Origin: Antedon bifida | Taxonomy: Eukaryota > Echinodermata > Crinoidea > Comatulida > Antedonidae | DNA: 64,000 nt | NCBI GenBank assembly: GCA_963402885.1 | Contig: OY727095.1 | Location: forward strand, 10,731,001-10,795,000 | Direction of reading: 5' to 3' | Shown here: one piece after another, positions 24,601 to 35,979 of the stretch | Numbering within the stretch: position 1 is the first letter of the stretch | Layout: each line of letters opens with the position of its first letter | Program-made: the position numbers and the translations under genes | Notes under the pieces: generated by a model | What the model was told of the DNA's origin: nothing | Seen by the model: the letters and a program-made list of their open reading frames with translations, nothing else | The model's database searches: none

Positions 24601-27290
24601 ATTTGTGTACGCGCATCCTTCAGAACCTTTCTACGTTAGTAATTCTCCATAATTAACCCATGAAAGAACTTTCATCGGCTTTTATTTATACCGTCTTGAT
24701 ACCGAATTAAACCTGATCAATATTTATGTACTAAACGAATGAAAAGCTCATTCTTAGAATTTGTTTAACACGTACGTTTATACTAACACATTCTAAATTG
24801 GAAGCATCCGTGCTATGGATGTGTTTAGACGCTAGCTTTTGTCGATTGTTAAGTAAATTGTTGTCCAAAACACGCACGTAGATTAACGGTCAAGTCGTTT
24901 TTGGAAAATTCAGCAATGGAATAAAGTCGTTAATGACTTTATTTCTGGAATTCTGTTAATGAATTAAAGAATTGAAAATTCTAAACAAAGACAGACTAAA
25001 TATTTATAGATAATTTTCTAAAATGTACAGTATGTTTTACTAAGTAAAATTGTTTTTAATTCATGAAATTACGGACTTTTGTCACTCTTTTCTCCTGAAA
25101 TCTGTTGTGTTATCCGTTTGATTTGATGTTACTAAAGGAAATGTTTTTAAAATATTGTATTATTGTAAATGTAAGTAGGTCTAGAACAATGACAAGACGA
25201 CTATCAGGCTTAGTATACACCTTTCTCTATTCTAAAATTAAAAAAAGGGATCGCTTGAATATATACTAACAGTGTGTCTCAAACCTTGCCAATTTATATC
25301 GGTAAAAAATGTCATTCTTCATTATTGTTTCATTGGTATGTTTTGACAAATTTGTGTGAGACTTTTGATGTTTTCTATTATGTACAAACACGTGTTGACT
25401 TGTATCTTGTATTATCCTATTCCTATTGCTTGTACAAGTCTAGTGTATTAGGCCTAACAGATTTATGAATACATTATATGCGGTACTTTTGTTTCATCAT
25501 TCATCCGATTTCATCGTGTGCCATTATTGTTCATCCATTCCAGTGAAATCTAATCAAATTTATGATTGTGTAAAACCACCTAATAACGTTTGTGAAATAA
25601 TATCGGAATAAAATAGATTGGATTTTATCTACATTATTTTTCTGCATAGTGTACGGAAGTATTAAAAATATCTAATTCCTCGATAATGTAAGGCGGCCTA
25701 ATTTAACTTGTAATTAAATCCTGTTTTGTGTGATGGGTTATATTACGTCATTCTGTTAATATATTTAGTTAACAATATCCAAAGGTAGTGGGATATATAT
25801 TCAACTGTAACTAATTAATGTAGATTTTTTCCAAAGTGTCTTTTATTATTTTTTAGAAAGCGCATCCTAAAGGTTGGTTCCACACCAAGTTTTACAGTAG
25901 TCGTGATAGGTCAAATCACTTTAGTTGGGAAATTCAATGAACTTGGCTTGCTACCAACTTAAAAATGTATGTAAACGTTAGTTTATAACTTAGAAAAATA
26001 CCTATACCTTTTAAATGTTTTCAAATTATGTTTTTTATATAAACTAAGGGCATCTAATAATAATAATAATCTTGTAATCTGAATACTTGAAAATAGTACC
26101 GTATGCAATAGAGAAGTTGAAAGATTGGAAAAACATTAATATGGTCTCTAAAATTCTTACATTAAAGACAAAATGAATATTATGTAAATGAATAAGTAGC
26201 CACGAGAAAACTTGGAGACAAAAATCTATTAAATCATTTATTAAAGTATACATTTTAATAAATATAATGTCTGTTTTTACAATAATATGTTAAAAAACAG
26301 ACATTAAAATGCATTTCTTTATTTGGTTTTTATATTTACATAAGTTTTCCGTTCAATTTTTTGTGCTTGATAGAGTAAAAGATTGCTTTTCTTTCTTCTC
26401 AACTCAACATAAATAATAATCCTTTGTATATGAATTATGTAAGGAAATATTGCTGAAAAAATTAAACAATGTAAAGAGAAAATATAATGAATGTGGATAA
26501 ATAAATGAAATAGTTATAATACTTGTTGCACAATCAAGCACGGCTATTATGCTACACTGCATTTCATTTATTTTTCTTTAGAGTCTTACATTATAAAAAA
26601 TGGAGATGATTGAAAGAAAATCCTCATAATGTCCTAGTATCATTGAAATTTAGTGAGATAGATTTAGCAAGACTAAAAACATCACAAGCTCTTAAATTGC
26701 ATAAATGTCGTCAAATCCAGATACATCTCAACATTTACCATGTTCTTTAAAACGTATAATCGTTAGAACATAAAAATACATGACTGACCATCACTGACAC
26801 GTGGTTTTACTACATTATAAATAACTTTTGGCGCAAATGAAGAATATTGGCCTATAAATCAAACATTCTTGTCAACGAAAAACAGATTTGGAAAATCTGT
26901 CCTAAATATCTGCGTTTTAATGGCTTTTTGGATTCGTTCTGTGAATAATACTAGATAAAGTCTATAGGAACCATCATAGATTTTTAGAACAGGAATACAA
27001 CAACATGCAAGCGGAAATCTCGTACTGTTTCATCAGTTCATGTGCAATAAACATAAAATGTTAACATTACAAATATTATACCAATGATTGATCTACTATA
27101 AAGCATATATAGTTTATTTGTGTATGAGATGATTTTGTTCTAATAATTCGTACATTAAAGTTGTGTAATTTCTTTTTTAAGTTCATGCTCAAACGATTTC
27201 TCCAAGAAATGAAGATGTTTCACAATAACTAGGTTACTCTCTGTGTATTCTTTAGCATTAACAAAACATTGATTCTTCTTTTCTTTTCGA
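24601..27290. other. Gene-free stretch with one small inverted repeat
   Basis: No supported gene. At about 26266-26305, AATGTCTGTTTTT is mirrored by AAAAAACAGACATT with a short loop; it could be a stem-loop or a tiny foldback relic. The frames at 25274 (+) and 26044 (-) are unsupported. Confidence 0.5.
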
Positions 27291-27450
27291 CATTTCCATC
27301 ACTCTGGAAATTTCCCTCACTCTGGAAATTTCCCTCACTCTGGAAATTTTCATAGTTCTGGAAATTTCCATTACTCTAGAAATTTCCCTCACTCTGGAAA
27401 TTTCCAGAGTGATGACAATTTCCAGAGTGATGGAAATTTCCCTCACTCCG
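27288..27450. repeat. 18-bp tandem array of GGAAATTTCC palindromes
   Basis: The unit is CTCTGGAAATTTCCCTCA. The ten-base palindrome GGAAATTTCC, or a one- to two-base variant, starts at 27306, 27324, 27342, 27360, 27378, 27396, 27414 and 27432, an exact 18-bp period. Five are perfect: 27306, 27324, 27360, 27396, 27432. A weaker unit precedes at 27288. Because 18 is divisible by three, the minus strand stays open with Arg-Glu-Ile-Ser-Arg-Val repeats, which I do not consider a gene. Confidence 0.9.
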
Positions 27451-27881
27451 GATTGGCCAAGGTAGGAGAGTTTTGTAAGTCTACAGTTCATCAAGCAGCT
27501 TCCTCTTCATACCAAGCGTTCCAATAATGTTTTTGTTTTCTCTCTTTCAAAATTTCATATAATCTTTGTTTCGAGAATAGCATTTCAGCAGGAAGAAGCT
27601 TTAGTAAGAGTCTAGCCATCATAGCTTCATTTATCTTCTAATTCTTAAGATTGTGTTCTTTCCACAGGTTTTAAAGTTTTATTCTTTCTTGGCCATTCCA
27701 ATCATTGTTCTCACATCTGCTGATAAACTAAACTATCATTTATCTTCGTCTATCTATTATCTTTTTCGGCATTTGGATTCTACAGTATTGAAATAACATT
27801 TATTTCAAACTATGATACACACAAGTTGTGCCCTTCTTTCTTTCTACAATGAACTTTGCTTTCACCTCGGGTAAATACAAT
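27451..27881. other. Gene-free stretch
   Basis: Pyrimidine-rich on the + strand (TTTCTTT and TCTTC words), with no gene or defined repeat. Confidence 0.45.
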
Positions 27882-28248
27882 TGTAATTTTATTGTAATTT
27901 AAACAACATCAGGTGTAATGATTGTTTCTAAACGGATGAGTGAAAAAAATAATCTTTTGTTTATTGAAATGTACTATTCATCATCAATAAATAAAACCTA
28001 ACGTCAGGTTTTAGACCTTATATCCTTATCGTAGTCCCTTTTATCGCCGCTGTTAACAATTTTATATCCTTTTCTGATGTTTTAACAGTACTGTTGGCTA
28101 ATGTCTTCATAAATGGAGCATTATTGATGATTAATAGTACATTTCAATAAACAAAAGATTATTTTGTTCACTCATCCGTTTCGAAACAATCATTACAGTA
28201 TTGTATTTGTAAATCACCTGATTTTGTTTAAATTACAATAAAATTACA
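27882..28248. mobile_element. Foldback element with arms of about 110-128 bp
   Basis: The left arm 27882-27990 begins TGTAATTTTATTGTAATTT and includes AACGGATGAGTGAA and AATCTTTTGTTTATTG. The right arm 28121-28248 is its reverse complement with a few mismatches and an extra stretch of about 20 bp. The central spacer is about 130 bp. No open frame. It is a non-autonomous DNA element or foldback repeat; a target duplication is not obvious. Confidence 0.8.
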
Positions 28249-28922
28249 GTCGTAGTCAATGCAAATTAGTCTAGCACCTTCGGTATGTGTGTATCAACTT
28301 GTCTGAAATTGTACGTGCGATGTTAGCCTAAATCGTTTAAAATTACCAGTTATATCTGGAGTTAAACGGTCATAGAAGTTCCTATGTGAAGCTTTTTTCA
28401 TATTAAGCCTCCTGGAACTCTAATTCCAATTGATTGTGAGTTAGGCTAATGCCAAGTTTTTGAAAATTGTTCATACATTAGCTGGTAAGGATATAACACG
28501 TTTTAACACAATTTGGCTATAAAGTTGTTTGACATATAGAAAAGTTGCTAATGAATTTATTCTGCAAAATCAGACATGTTTTATTATGCCACCTAACTCT
28601 GTACCTTCTAGTGCTTATTTTGTTGTTCAGTTATCAAAACAGATTTGATTCTAAAGATTTAAAGAAATAATTAATGATAATTTACCCCGCCGGAAGCTGG
28701 TTTTTAAGTTAGAGAGCTCCATATTTAGCCCTACTCTACTATTCAATTTACTGGCGTAGACTAGGTGCCGCACTCATGAAATTGATAAGTTCCTAATATG
28801 AAGATTTAATGATACGCTATTTATTTGGTCTACAGTATATCAATGAGAGATTGGTTGTATTGACAAATTTGATTAGGCCTTGTAACAGTTTATCTTGTGT
28901 TTGTGAGTTATAATAAAATACC
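28249..28922. other. Gene-free stretch
   Basis: No gene or defined repeat seen. Confidence 0.45.
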
Positions 28923-29066
28923 ATTTTTAGTCGCGTGCAAAACGCGACTCTATAGCTTACTATGTCGGTCGGTTGGTAGGTTGGTAGGATGGTCGGATGG
29001 TCGGTCGGTTGGTAAACACTAATTCAAATTTGCGCACGCGACTTCAGTCATGTATATGGTCTTGTT
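28923..29066 (+). repeat. TCGG two-hairpin dispersed repeat, copy 8 (type A)
   Basis: TTTTTAGTCGCGTGCAAAACGCGACT (hairpin loop enlarged by two A), CTATAGCTTACTATG, a long TCGG/TTGG/TAGG tract, TAAACACTAATTCAAATTTGC, GCACGCGACT, then TTCAGTCATGTATATGGTCTTGTT. One mutation on each side of the terminal hairpin (GTCAT/ATGGT) weakens it. Confidence 0.85.
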
Positions 29067-29651
29067 CAACCTAGAACAACTGAAAAACTATTTCAGTATT
29101 TAGAATACGGCGATAAGAGATAAGATAAACAGAAATATTATCAAAATGTAAGGCTAATGGGTAATGGATTCACTCTTGATCTTGATATTAACTGCTGCAT
29201 TACTTGCACAAAACATAAAACTATCTCTATGATCTTATAATTTAAAGAAAGACCCAGACTGTTTAAGGGATAAGCATTAATCCATTGCATGGCTTACTAA
29301 AATTAATCGCATAAGTATTCATTTCAGATCGTTGGTGATGTACTAATGTCTTAGATACTTACAAGAAGGCCGCTATTCAATTGATTTAGATAAATTAATT
29401 TACTATTGCCCATTATTTTTGTAACACTGATTGATTGGAAAGAACATTAAAAAAGAAGATTCATAATAATAAAAAAGCATCTTCATATTATTTACTAACA
29501 CCCGGTAGTTGGCGTCCTTTTTGGAAAAACACACCATTCAAATGATCTTACATACAGGCAAGATAAATTATTTTGTTAATGTATACAAATTTAAAGGTGT
29601 AACATAAATCATGATGAAAAAACATGAACATATTTTATAATGATCAAATGT
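29067..29651. other. Gene-free stretch
   Basis: AT-rich, nothing recognisable. Confidence 0.45.
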
Positions 29652-29797
29652 AGAACCTTTTTTCAGTAGTTAGTTAGTTACTTCTACCTGATGTTATCAT
29701 ATCGACTCCCCATGAGCAAATGAAAAAAGTTGGTGGGTATACGGTATATCAATTTTGATATAGCGAGAAAATACAAATCTGAAGTTGAATAAAAACA
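29652..29797 (+). repeat. Dispersed repeat shared with 8857-9006, copy 2
   Basis: Carries the same ordered words as the first copy (TTTTTTCAGTAGTTAG, CGACTCCC, ATGAAAAAAG, GGTGGGTATACGGT, ATATAGCGAGAAAATAC, TGAAGTTGAATAAAAAC). Identity is about 70% by eye. A poly-T stretch follows at about 29843-29857. Confidence 0.6.
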
Positions 29798-29980
29798 ACA
29801 AACAAGTAAAACAAAACAAAAAAAATATTACTTATTATTATTATTTTTTTTTTTTACCATATTTAATGAGGGTGATCCATCCAGCAATCGCTGATCATTA
29901 GGGACCTTCAGAGGTTCCCAAAACAAACATTTAGGCCTACACAAGATGCTGTACATAAACAAAGTTTTATTACAAGTTTT

Positions 29981-30116
29981 TGAGAGTGGAGTTGTAATGT
30001 TGTCCTTAAAAAAAATCCTGACATGTGACGGGACTTGAACCCAGGACCCTTGTAGTGGTAGCCAAGCATCATAACCACCAAGCCACAACTCCACTCTCTT
30101 TGATAGTGTAGACAGT
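29981..30116 (-). mobile_element. tRNA-derived SINE head flanked by inverted GAGAGTGGAGTTGT
   Basis: On the minus strand it reads GTGGAGTTGTGGCTTGGTGGTTATG, with A-box-like TGGCTTGGTGG, then GGGTTCAAGTCCC (B box), then a T run near 30008 that could terminate pol III. GAGAGTGGAGTTGT at 29981 is repeated inverted at 30085-30098, so the unit has terminal inverted ends. Directly outside is TTTGATAGTGTAGAC, the terminus of the small DNA element family seen at 31100-31259. This suggests a nested or composite repeat. The minus frame over this region is not a gene. Confidence 0.65.
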
Positions 30117-30511
30117 GATAAAGGGTAGTTCGAATAGTGTGGCTATATTAACTTATTAATATTTATTACTTGTATATCTTTGTCATTATTGGTTAATTCC
30201 GTATGATGCAACGTTCAGTATTAGTTCTATTTCACGGCTGCTTGTAAACATGTTTATAAGACTGTGTAACCTGAGGCTGGTGACTTGAAAACAAATTTGT
30301 AATACGCCGTCTATTACTGTCCTACTCCGTCACAACAATCTGAGCACTATCTTTTTCTCGTATAGCCTTTGCACTACTTGGTTAAAGATTTACTTTAAAA
30401 CAATTAAGAAATCAACTATACTGAATTGTTTGGACTCATTGAATAGAAAGAATATTTCCATTCGTTGAAATCCTGAATGTTCTAATTAACTCCGGTCCGT
30501 CTCCTTTAAAA
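30117..30511. other. Gene-free stretch
   Basis: No gene or defined repeat seen. Confidence 0.45.
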
Positions 30512-30640
30512 AACAAGGCTATATACATGGCTGCAGTCGCGTGCTCAAGTTAGTGTTTACCGACCAACCGACTGACCAACCGACCAACCGACCGACCGAC
30601 CGACATAGTGAGCTGTAGAGTCGCGTTGCACGAGACTAAA
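30512..30640 (-). repeat. TCGG two-hairpin dispersed repeat, copy 9 (type A, inverted)
   Basis: The only copy on the minus strand. On that strand it reads TTTAGTCTCGTGCAACGCGACTC, TACAGCTCACTATG, a TCGG/TTGG tract, TAAACACTAACTTGAGC, ACGCGACT, GCAGCCATGTATATAGCCTTGTT. The 5' arm has one change (AGTCTCGT). Confidence 0.85.
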
Positions 30641-31099
30641 CACGGTATTTCAACTTTAAAAAAAATAATATTTTATCTTTTCAACTCAATGAATAAACAT
30701 GTATTATGTGTATACTATTTGTGCCGTATCATTCATGTGGTATTCATGATATACCGTAATTATTACGCTCGGCCCAGGCTGCGCTTCCGTTTTAACCTTA
30801 TTTTGAGGGTCAACTTTTCCCCTCAACACAACTTTTATTTTTTTCTAATCTCTGTTATACAAGACAGTTTTAAGTATTGGATTCTATTGTTTAATTACGA
30901 ACACAGCTGAGTTTATGATTATACGGATTAAGAAAAGACTTAAGAAACGAAATAGCAAAATCGAACATTTCTTTCTTCTGTAAACATTACAGAAAATCCA
31001 ACTACTAAAGATGACGTCATGGGGTTAAAATACATTTTGAAATCTAGGACGATAAAGTCTGATTTCCAGTAAAAACTTTACGTTCATTTACCATCACTT
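30641..31099. other. Gene-free stretch
   Basis: The + frame at 30608-30910 begins inside the repeat and has no domain. I see no gene. Confidence 0.45.
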
Positions 31100-31259
31100 A
31101 AGCCTTGTCTACACTATCAAACTAGCTTGACAAAAAAATGTGATATGCCCAAAATATGGTAGTGATATGCCTAAATATGGTAGTGATATGACATCATCAT
31201 GTCCATATGGGCAAATCAAATTTTTTTGTCACATAAATTTTGATAGTGTAGAAAGGCTT
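31100..31259. mobile_element. Small inverted-repeat DNA element (CTACACTATCAAA family), copy 1
   Basis: Left end AAGCCTTGTCTACACTATCAAACT; right end TTTGATAGTGTAGAAAGGCTT, its inverse. Inside, GACAAAAAAATGTGAT is mirrored by the AT-rich ATCAAATTTTTTTGTC, and GGTAGTGATATG occurs twice. The left flank is TTAA. Related copies lie at 34563-34715 and 56507-56672. Non-coding. Confidence 0.8.
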
Positions 31260-31869
31260 TTATACGTAAACATTGTGTTAATGTAATGTTCAGTGTAATC
31301 TGAATCTGTAATTATCTCATTCATGTTTTTTAATCGTTCGGTTGAATGAATATAAGAAAATAAAGCTTAAAGCTGGTGTATTAGTAATTATAATTATGAA
31401 TATGTTATTTTAAAATCTATTATAATTCACATATTTTTACAGCGCTGTGTAGATGACGAAATAATTTAAAGGTTAATGAAAATGATTGAAAATAGGTCAC
31501 AGTGGGTGGGAGATACCTCTTTGCAATTAGTTGACCTATATTATTATAAATTGGTCTTTATCAAATTTCAATTTGCAAATATGCTTTTAAATATATCATA
31601 TGAATATTATAGTGATGATTGTGTGTTACATGATTGTTCATAAAAAAATACTGTTATGATTTCTTTTATTAATCTGTTATTAATTCGGTACTACCTACTT
31701 TAAACATCTATTAGAACTAATTACCAATATTACTAAATAATTATAGGCCTAAACAATAATGACCCGATAAAATGATAATAAATAATTGTTAGTAGGTATA
31801 TTTTATTCACCTGATTCTCTGCACTATACAGTATCCCCAAATATTTTGTGTAGCCTATCTTAGGCAAAT
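31260..31869. other. Gene-free stretch
   Basis: AT-rich, no gene or repeat delimited. Confidence 0.45.
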
Positions 31870-31995
31870 TCTGCAATACAGTATCACATATGTATCACAT
31901 GTTACGCCTGTATTATGTTAAGCTTAGGTTTGGCTGATACAGATGTCACATGTGATGCATGTGACACTGTATCACATAATTTGCATATGATACTG
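31870..31995. repeat. Palindrome-rich GATACAG/CTGTATC repeat
   Basis: Contains ATACAGTATCACATATG, CTGATACAGATGTCACATG and CATGTGACACTGTATCACAT, that is, several mutually inverted TGTATCAC/GTGATACA words. It resembles the foldback at 9050-9150, but its ends are not clear. Confidence 0.4.
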
Positions 31996-33364
31996 CAAAT
32001 TGATGTGCTACTACCTACCTACCTACCACATTTAAGGTAACTGACCAGCGTAGGTGTCTAAATTATCTACAAAATATCAAACAATTAGTTTAATGCGTAT
32101 AAAGGCGTTAAAATAGTGCAAAAATCTACCAGTGCGTTTAACGTATGCTGATAGCTTTTAAAAAGGTCACCGGACATCGAAAACATGTGACAACAATTAG
32201 TTAAAATGTATCGATCAATATCGATTACCACTTAAACGAACCTCGCTGACAATTTGGACAAGTACAAGTAGATGACTATGTATCCTAAAGTGTAACATTG
32301 ATCGCAATACTCAGTTTTAAAAAGCCTCAGGGCCCGATATAGCTTGTCCCTGAACAAACATTATTAAATAATACAATATAATATGTATTATGTCAGTTAA
32401 AAATATATTGTACCGGGAGTATCAATCTATATTAATTTCCTAATATTTTTTTTCCAAATTATCCTATTTTAATAGTTGTAAAAGAAATCGTAATAATATT
32501 GTTTTTCACTGTTTTCACAATAAGTAGCCTTATAGAAATGACAGGAACTATGGATGATGAAGAGCACAACGATTCGCTGTTGTTGTACTTGATGTAGGGG
32601 GCATCGGCAATTACCGGTACAGTACATGCATTAGTTGTTGTATAAAGAAGAGAACAATTATTACAGTATTACGCGCTGTTTATTAATACATTCATAATTA
32701 GCTTTCGAGGTTACGTACATTTACTATAATCTATTGTAATTTTTTTAATTGATGATATATTTTATGAATTAAACGCACATAAAGTGTTTCCAGTCAGGAG
32801 AGAAATGGCAAAAGGCTTCCTACTTTCTATGAGTTGTAGGCCTATCAGATAATTTATATTGTTTCGACAACACTTGTAACATAACCAGTGCTGATTTTGC
32901 CATTTTCCCAGTAACTGTTTTCTAATTATTTTCCGATTTTTGTTTATAGAATTGTATATCTACCAATGTACCAATCACAATATACTGTATACAGGCGATA
33001 TGTACGTTGTTGACAGTCAATAAAAATAGCAATCTTTTAATAATCACTTTATTCAGTGCAGTGTCGCCGTGAATCACACTCCTAATCAGAAGCCGTTGAA
33101 ACTCGTATAAATGGCCATGCAACCACGCATGACAACGGGGAAAACAGTCTGAACGGCTTTATCTAATCCGCCTAAATTGGAATAGGACGACAATCATTAA
33201 TCATTCGTACTAACACGATAATACTTTAGATGGGTAACGATGCATTAGTCTATAGTATGAAGATTTTGTACTGTATAATATGTTAGTACGACGTAAACAT
33301 TACGGAGTTGAAATAGGCCTACATGCATGACCACGCCCACTGGTATTGGACTGACATCGATCTA
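31996..33364. other. Gene-free stretch
   Basis: The frame at 32922-33122 (-) is unsupported. Nothing else seen. Confidence 0.45.
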
Positions 33365-33370
33365 ATTAAT

Positions 33371-33692
33371 TATGAAAATGAAATTAAATAAATTTTGAAA
33401 TTGTTCGAATTGTATTGTAAAACATGCACATACTTAAATTTTATAATATTATCATTTACAGCCAAAATGGCATCATTTGTTAAAACAGAATGATAATGTT
33501 TACAATGTATACGATTTGGTAGATCTATATAAATACCATGTACAATTTGTTAATTATAAAAATGAAATTAAATAAATTTTTAAATTGTTCGAATTGTATT
33601 ATTATATAAAACATGCACATACCTACATTTTAACAATATTATAATTTACAACCATAATGGCATCATTTGTTAAAACAGAATGATAATGTTTC
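33371..33692. repeat. Two-unit tandem duplication, period about 184 bp
   Basis: AATGAAATTAAATAAATTTT starts at 33377 and 33561. In both units it is followed by AAATTGTTCGAATTGTAT, AAAACATGCACATAC, ATGGCATCATTTGTTAAAAC and AGAATGATAATGTTT. Identity is high. Non-coding. Confidence 0.8.
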
Positions 33693-33777
33693 CATCTTAT
33701 ATAATGTATAACAAAGTGACGAATTAAATTCTAGTTTATCTTAAATTGTTTCAATATGGAAACAAACTATCTATGAT

Positions 33778-33910
33778 AATTCAATTCAATTCAATTCAAA
33801 ATTCTTTAACCATCCCACACGGGGCAATTTAAATAAAAAGGTCTGGATTAAAATGATCTTACAAAATATACAAAATATCACAATACACAGTACAAAAAAA
33901 AAAGAGTCAA
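33778..33910 (-). mobile_element. Probable non-LTR retrotransposon 3' tail with AATTC microsatellite
   Basis: On the minus strand, unique sequence ending CCCCGTGTGGGATGGTTAAAG leads into AATTTTGAATTGAATTGAATTG. Short tandem tails of this type are typical of 3' ends of CR1/L2-like LINEs. No reverse transcriptase remains, so only the tail is present, and the family is not assigned. Confidence 0.45.
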
Positions 33911-34329
33911 GGTTCAAGAATTTAAGAGTCGAATAGCCACTGGCAAAAACGAATTCCTGGTTACAATGACATAATGTGGGGATACATTAGTATTATAGTA
34001 ATTATTTTAAATTGCATTGTGTAAATTTGGTGGTTCATCACCACACACAAAAAGTTAATAACATAATTACACATGATTGAGTGCTATTCCAGTTTCAACT
34101 AACGACAGGGCATCTTTCATTATTGAAGGGTTTTCACAAGCTCATTCCTCGTTAAAACTCGGTATTAAAACAACCTGAATGAGTTAATTTATATTCAGAA
34201 AATGATTGATTCTTATTGAAACCCAGTTAATATCAAACTTAATTTTTATAACAACACTATTCATTTTCGACATTGAGACAAACACGGTTTAGTCTAGTGA
34301 GTATAATCACGTGTTACCTGTGCGCGTTA
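33911..34329. other. Gene-free stretch
   Basis: No gene or repeat recognised. Confidence 0.4.
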
Positions 34330-34562
34330 AGATTGGTGCCCACTCATGACGCAACGCAAGGCCTTGGACGTGCGCACAATCAACGCGAGTAATTGGACCA
34401 ATCGCACACGTACTGTCTGGATCTTCCAAACTGTTATTCTGATAGAAATGACTTGTTTGCATCCATTTCCCCACTATGACGCAACGCAAGAATAGATCCC
34501 ATTCATTTTTGATTGGTGAAATGTTTTCCTCGTAATGCTTTGACACTCTACTGAGAACAAGA
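34330..34562. mobile_element. Decayed inverted-repeat element (TTCCCACTAG family), copy C
   Basis: The left side has GCCCACTCATGACGCAACGCAAGG, and a second similar block CCCCACTATGACGCAACGC lies at about 34472. A diverged right end (CTCTACTGAGAACAAG) resembles the inverse of the family terminus. The internal GATTGGT/CCAATC words match copy A. It is degraded, and directly abuts a CTACACTATCAAA-family element. Confidence 0.5.
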
Positions 34563-34715
34563 GTTAAACTAGTTTGACAAAAAGAGTGTGATGTAGGGCC
34601 TACCAAAATAGGGTGGTGATATGCCTAAATATGGTAGTGATATGACATCATGTCCATATATGGGCACATCACATTGTTTTTGTCACATCAAGTTTGATAG
34701 TGTAGACAGAGCTTT
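34563..34715. mobile_element. Small inverted-repeat DNA element (CTACACTATCAAA family), copy 2
   Basis: Shares TTGACAAAAAGAGTGTGATG, GGTGGTGATATGCC, TAAATATGGTAGTGATATGAC, CCATATATGGGCACATCACA and the right end GTTTGATAGTGTAGACAGAGC with copies 1 and 3. The left terminus is truncated at AACTAGTTTGAC where it meets the preceding element. TTTAA follows the right end. Confidence 0.75.
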
Positions 34716-34848
34716 AAGTGACATGTTAAGGTTACATCTATATTAGGCTTCGGCTATGTAGCCTATGATACAGGCATCACATTGAAACAAATCTGTATCA
34801 CATACTTTGACTATGGTACAGGAATTCATGGAAAGCTATTTCTTCATT

Positions 34849-34853
34849 ATTTC
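34849..34853. repeat. BEL/Pao target site duplication, left copy (ATTTC)
   Basis: ATTTC immediately precedes the first base of the 5' LTR and is repeated immediately after the 3' LTR. Five bases is within the range normal for BEL/Pao insertions. Confidence 0.9.
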
Positions 34854-35979
34854 TGTAATTTAATTCATTATATATGTTCACTCTTTTATTGCCCTCTAGT
34901 GTTGACGTCTTTTTGCTTGTTTTTCTGCGTATGTTTAAAATTAGTAGCTGGTTAGATTTGAACCGTGCAAGATGTGCAACTACTCGCGAACCTATGACAG
35001 TGTGTTTTAGGGTATGTTCTTTACTTTGAATTATTATATTTCATGATATTATGTTACATAAAGTTAATTGATATGTTATGATGCCATCATGTATAATAGG
35101 ATTATTGTATAATATGTATTTTAAGAATTATACTTGTTGACCTAAACTTCATGATACCAGCTGAATAGGGCTCCGTCAGCTAGCATGCAATGTTTCTTAC
35201 GGCCTAACGTATGTACAGCCTGTCTGGGCTAGGCCTAGGAATAAACATGCTCAATAATAACGAAAGGCAGTATTAAATAATGACAAGTATTATTATTGCG
35301 ATTGATTTATATTGTTCATATGGGTTCATATTATGTTGACCATTTATTTACAGAGTATTGTATTTGTGAAGACGATAACAATAGAATTTGATTAGTGATT
35401 GCTGCTAATGATCAGTATTGCGCCATAATTTAAGTAAGCATTATAATACAGTATGGTTTTATCAACAGTTTATATAAGGTTAAAAAATATTACGATTTAT
35501 GTGATTTAGTATCAGTGCTGATTACACATGATTTCTGAGAATGATGATTGTAACTGTTTTAAATGGCTTTAACTATTCATTCATGTGTGATGCTATTATG
35601 AATTGGTGTAACTCCTGAGATATTCTGAGCATAGTGTAACATGCAATTTACGATGAGTTCATGATTACTTCGGTTATACGTTAATTATTATTAAATTGTT
35701 AATTGCCAGCTTTACTGCAACTACCTTTCATGTATTAAGGATGATTTGAATATCTTTGTTTCACATGTTATGAGTTGTACCGCAACTAGTTTGGAGTTGT
35801 ATTTTGATATGATATTGTACTTCACTTTTATTGACATTTTTTATATATTTTTACATTAGTCACCAGGTCGGTGCGGTGTGATTCAATAAAGTTAAACGCA
35901 ATTCAGATTGAACGAGTCCCGTGTTTACCTGCGTGTATTTATGTGGCGCCCTCTATAGTGGAATCGGTATTCCATTACA
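34854..35979 (+). repeat. 5' LTR of the BEL/Pao element
   Basis: Begins TGTAATTTAATTC and ends GGTATTCCATTACA. It contains AATAAA at 35885-35890 near the 3' side, a candidate polyadenylation signal, and TATATATTTTT at about 35841-35851. It ends with a small palindrome, GGAATCGGTATTCC. Length is 1126 bp, equal to the 3' LTR. The transcription start is not determined. Confidence 0.95.

Noticed and set aside
24376..24639. Ser/Arg/Val-rich + frame (CRSVDLSVCRSVCRS)
   Set aside because: A translation of the TCGG/TCTG tract; similar frames appear at the other repeat copies.
27258..27494. Repeat protein with REISRV units on the minus strand
   Set aside because: The 18-bp period keeps one frame open trivially. 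No signal peptide, no plausible start context and no extension beyond the array.
29828..30094. 88-residue minus frame
   Set aside because: It covers the tRNA-derived SINE head, whose pol III boxes explain the sequence better.
34307..34606. 99-residue minus frame
   Set aside because: It lies across two miniature DNA elements and has no domain.
34974..35020. tRNA-like GGTTAGATTTGAACC inside the LTR
   Set aside because: An inverted B-box resemblance without an A box or fold; present in both LTRs only because the LTRs are identical.
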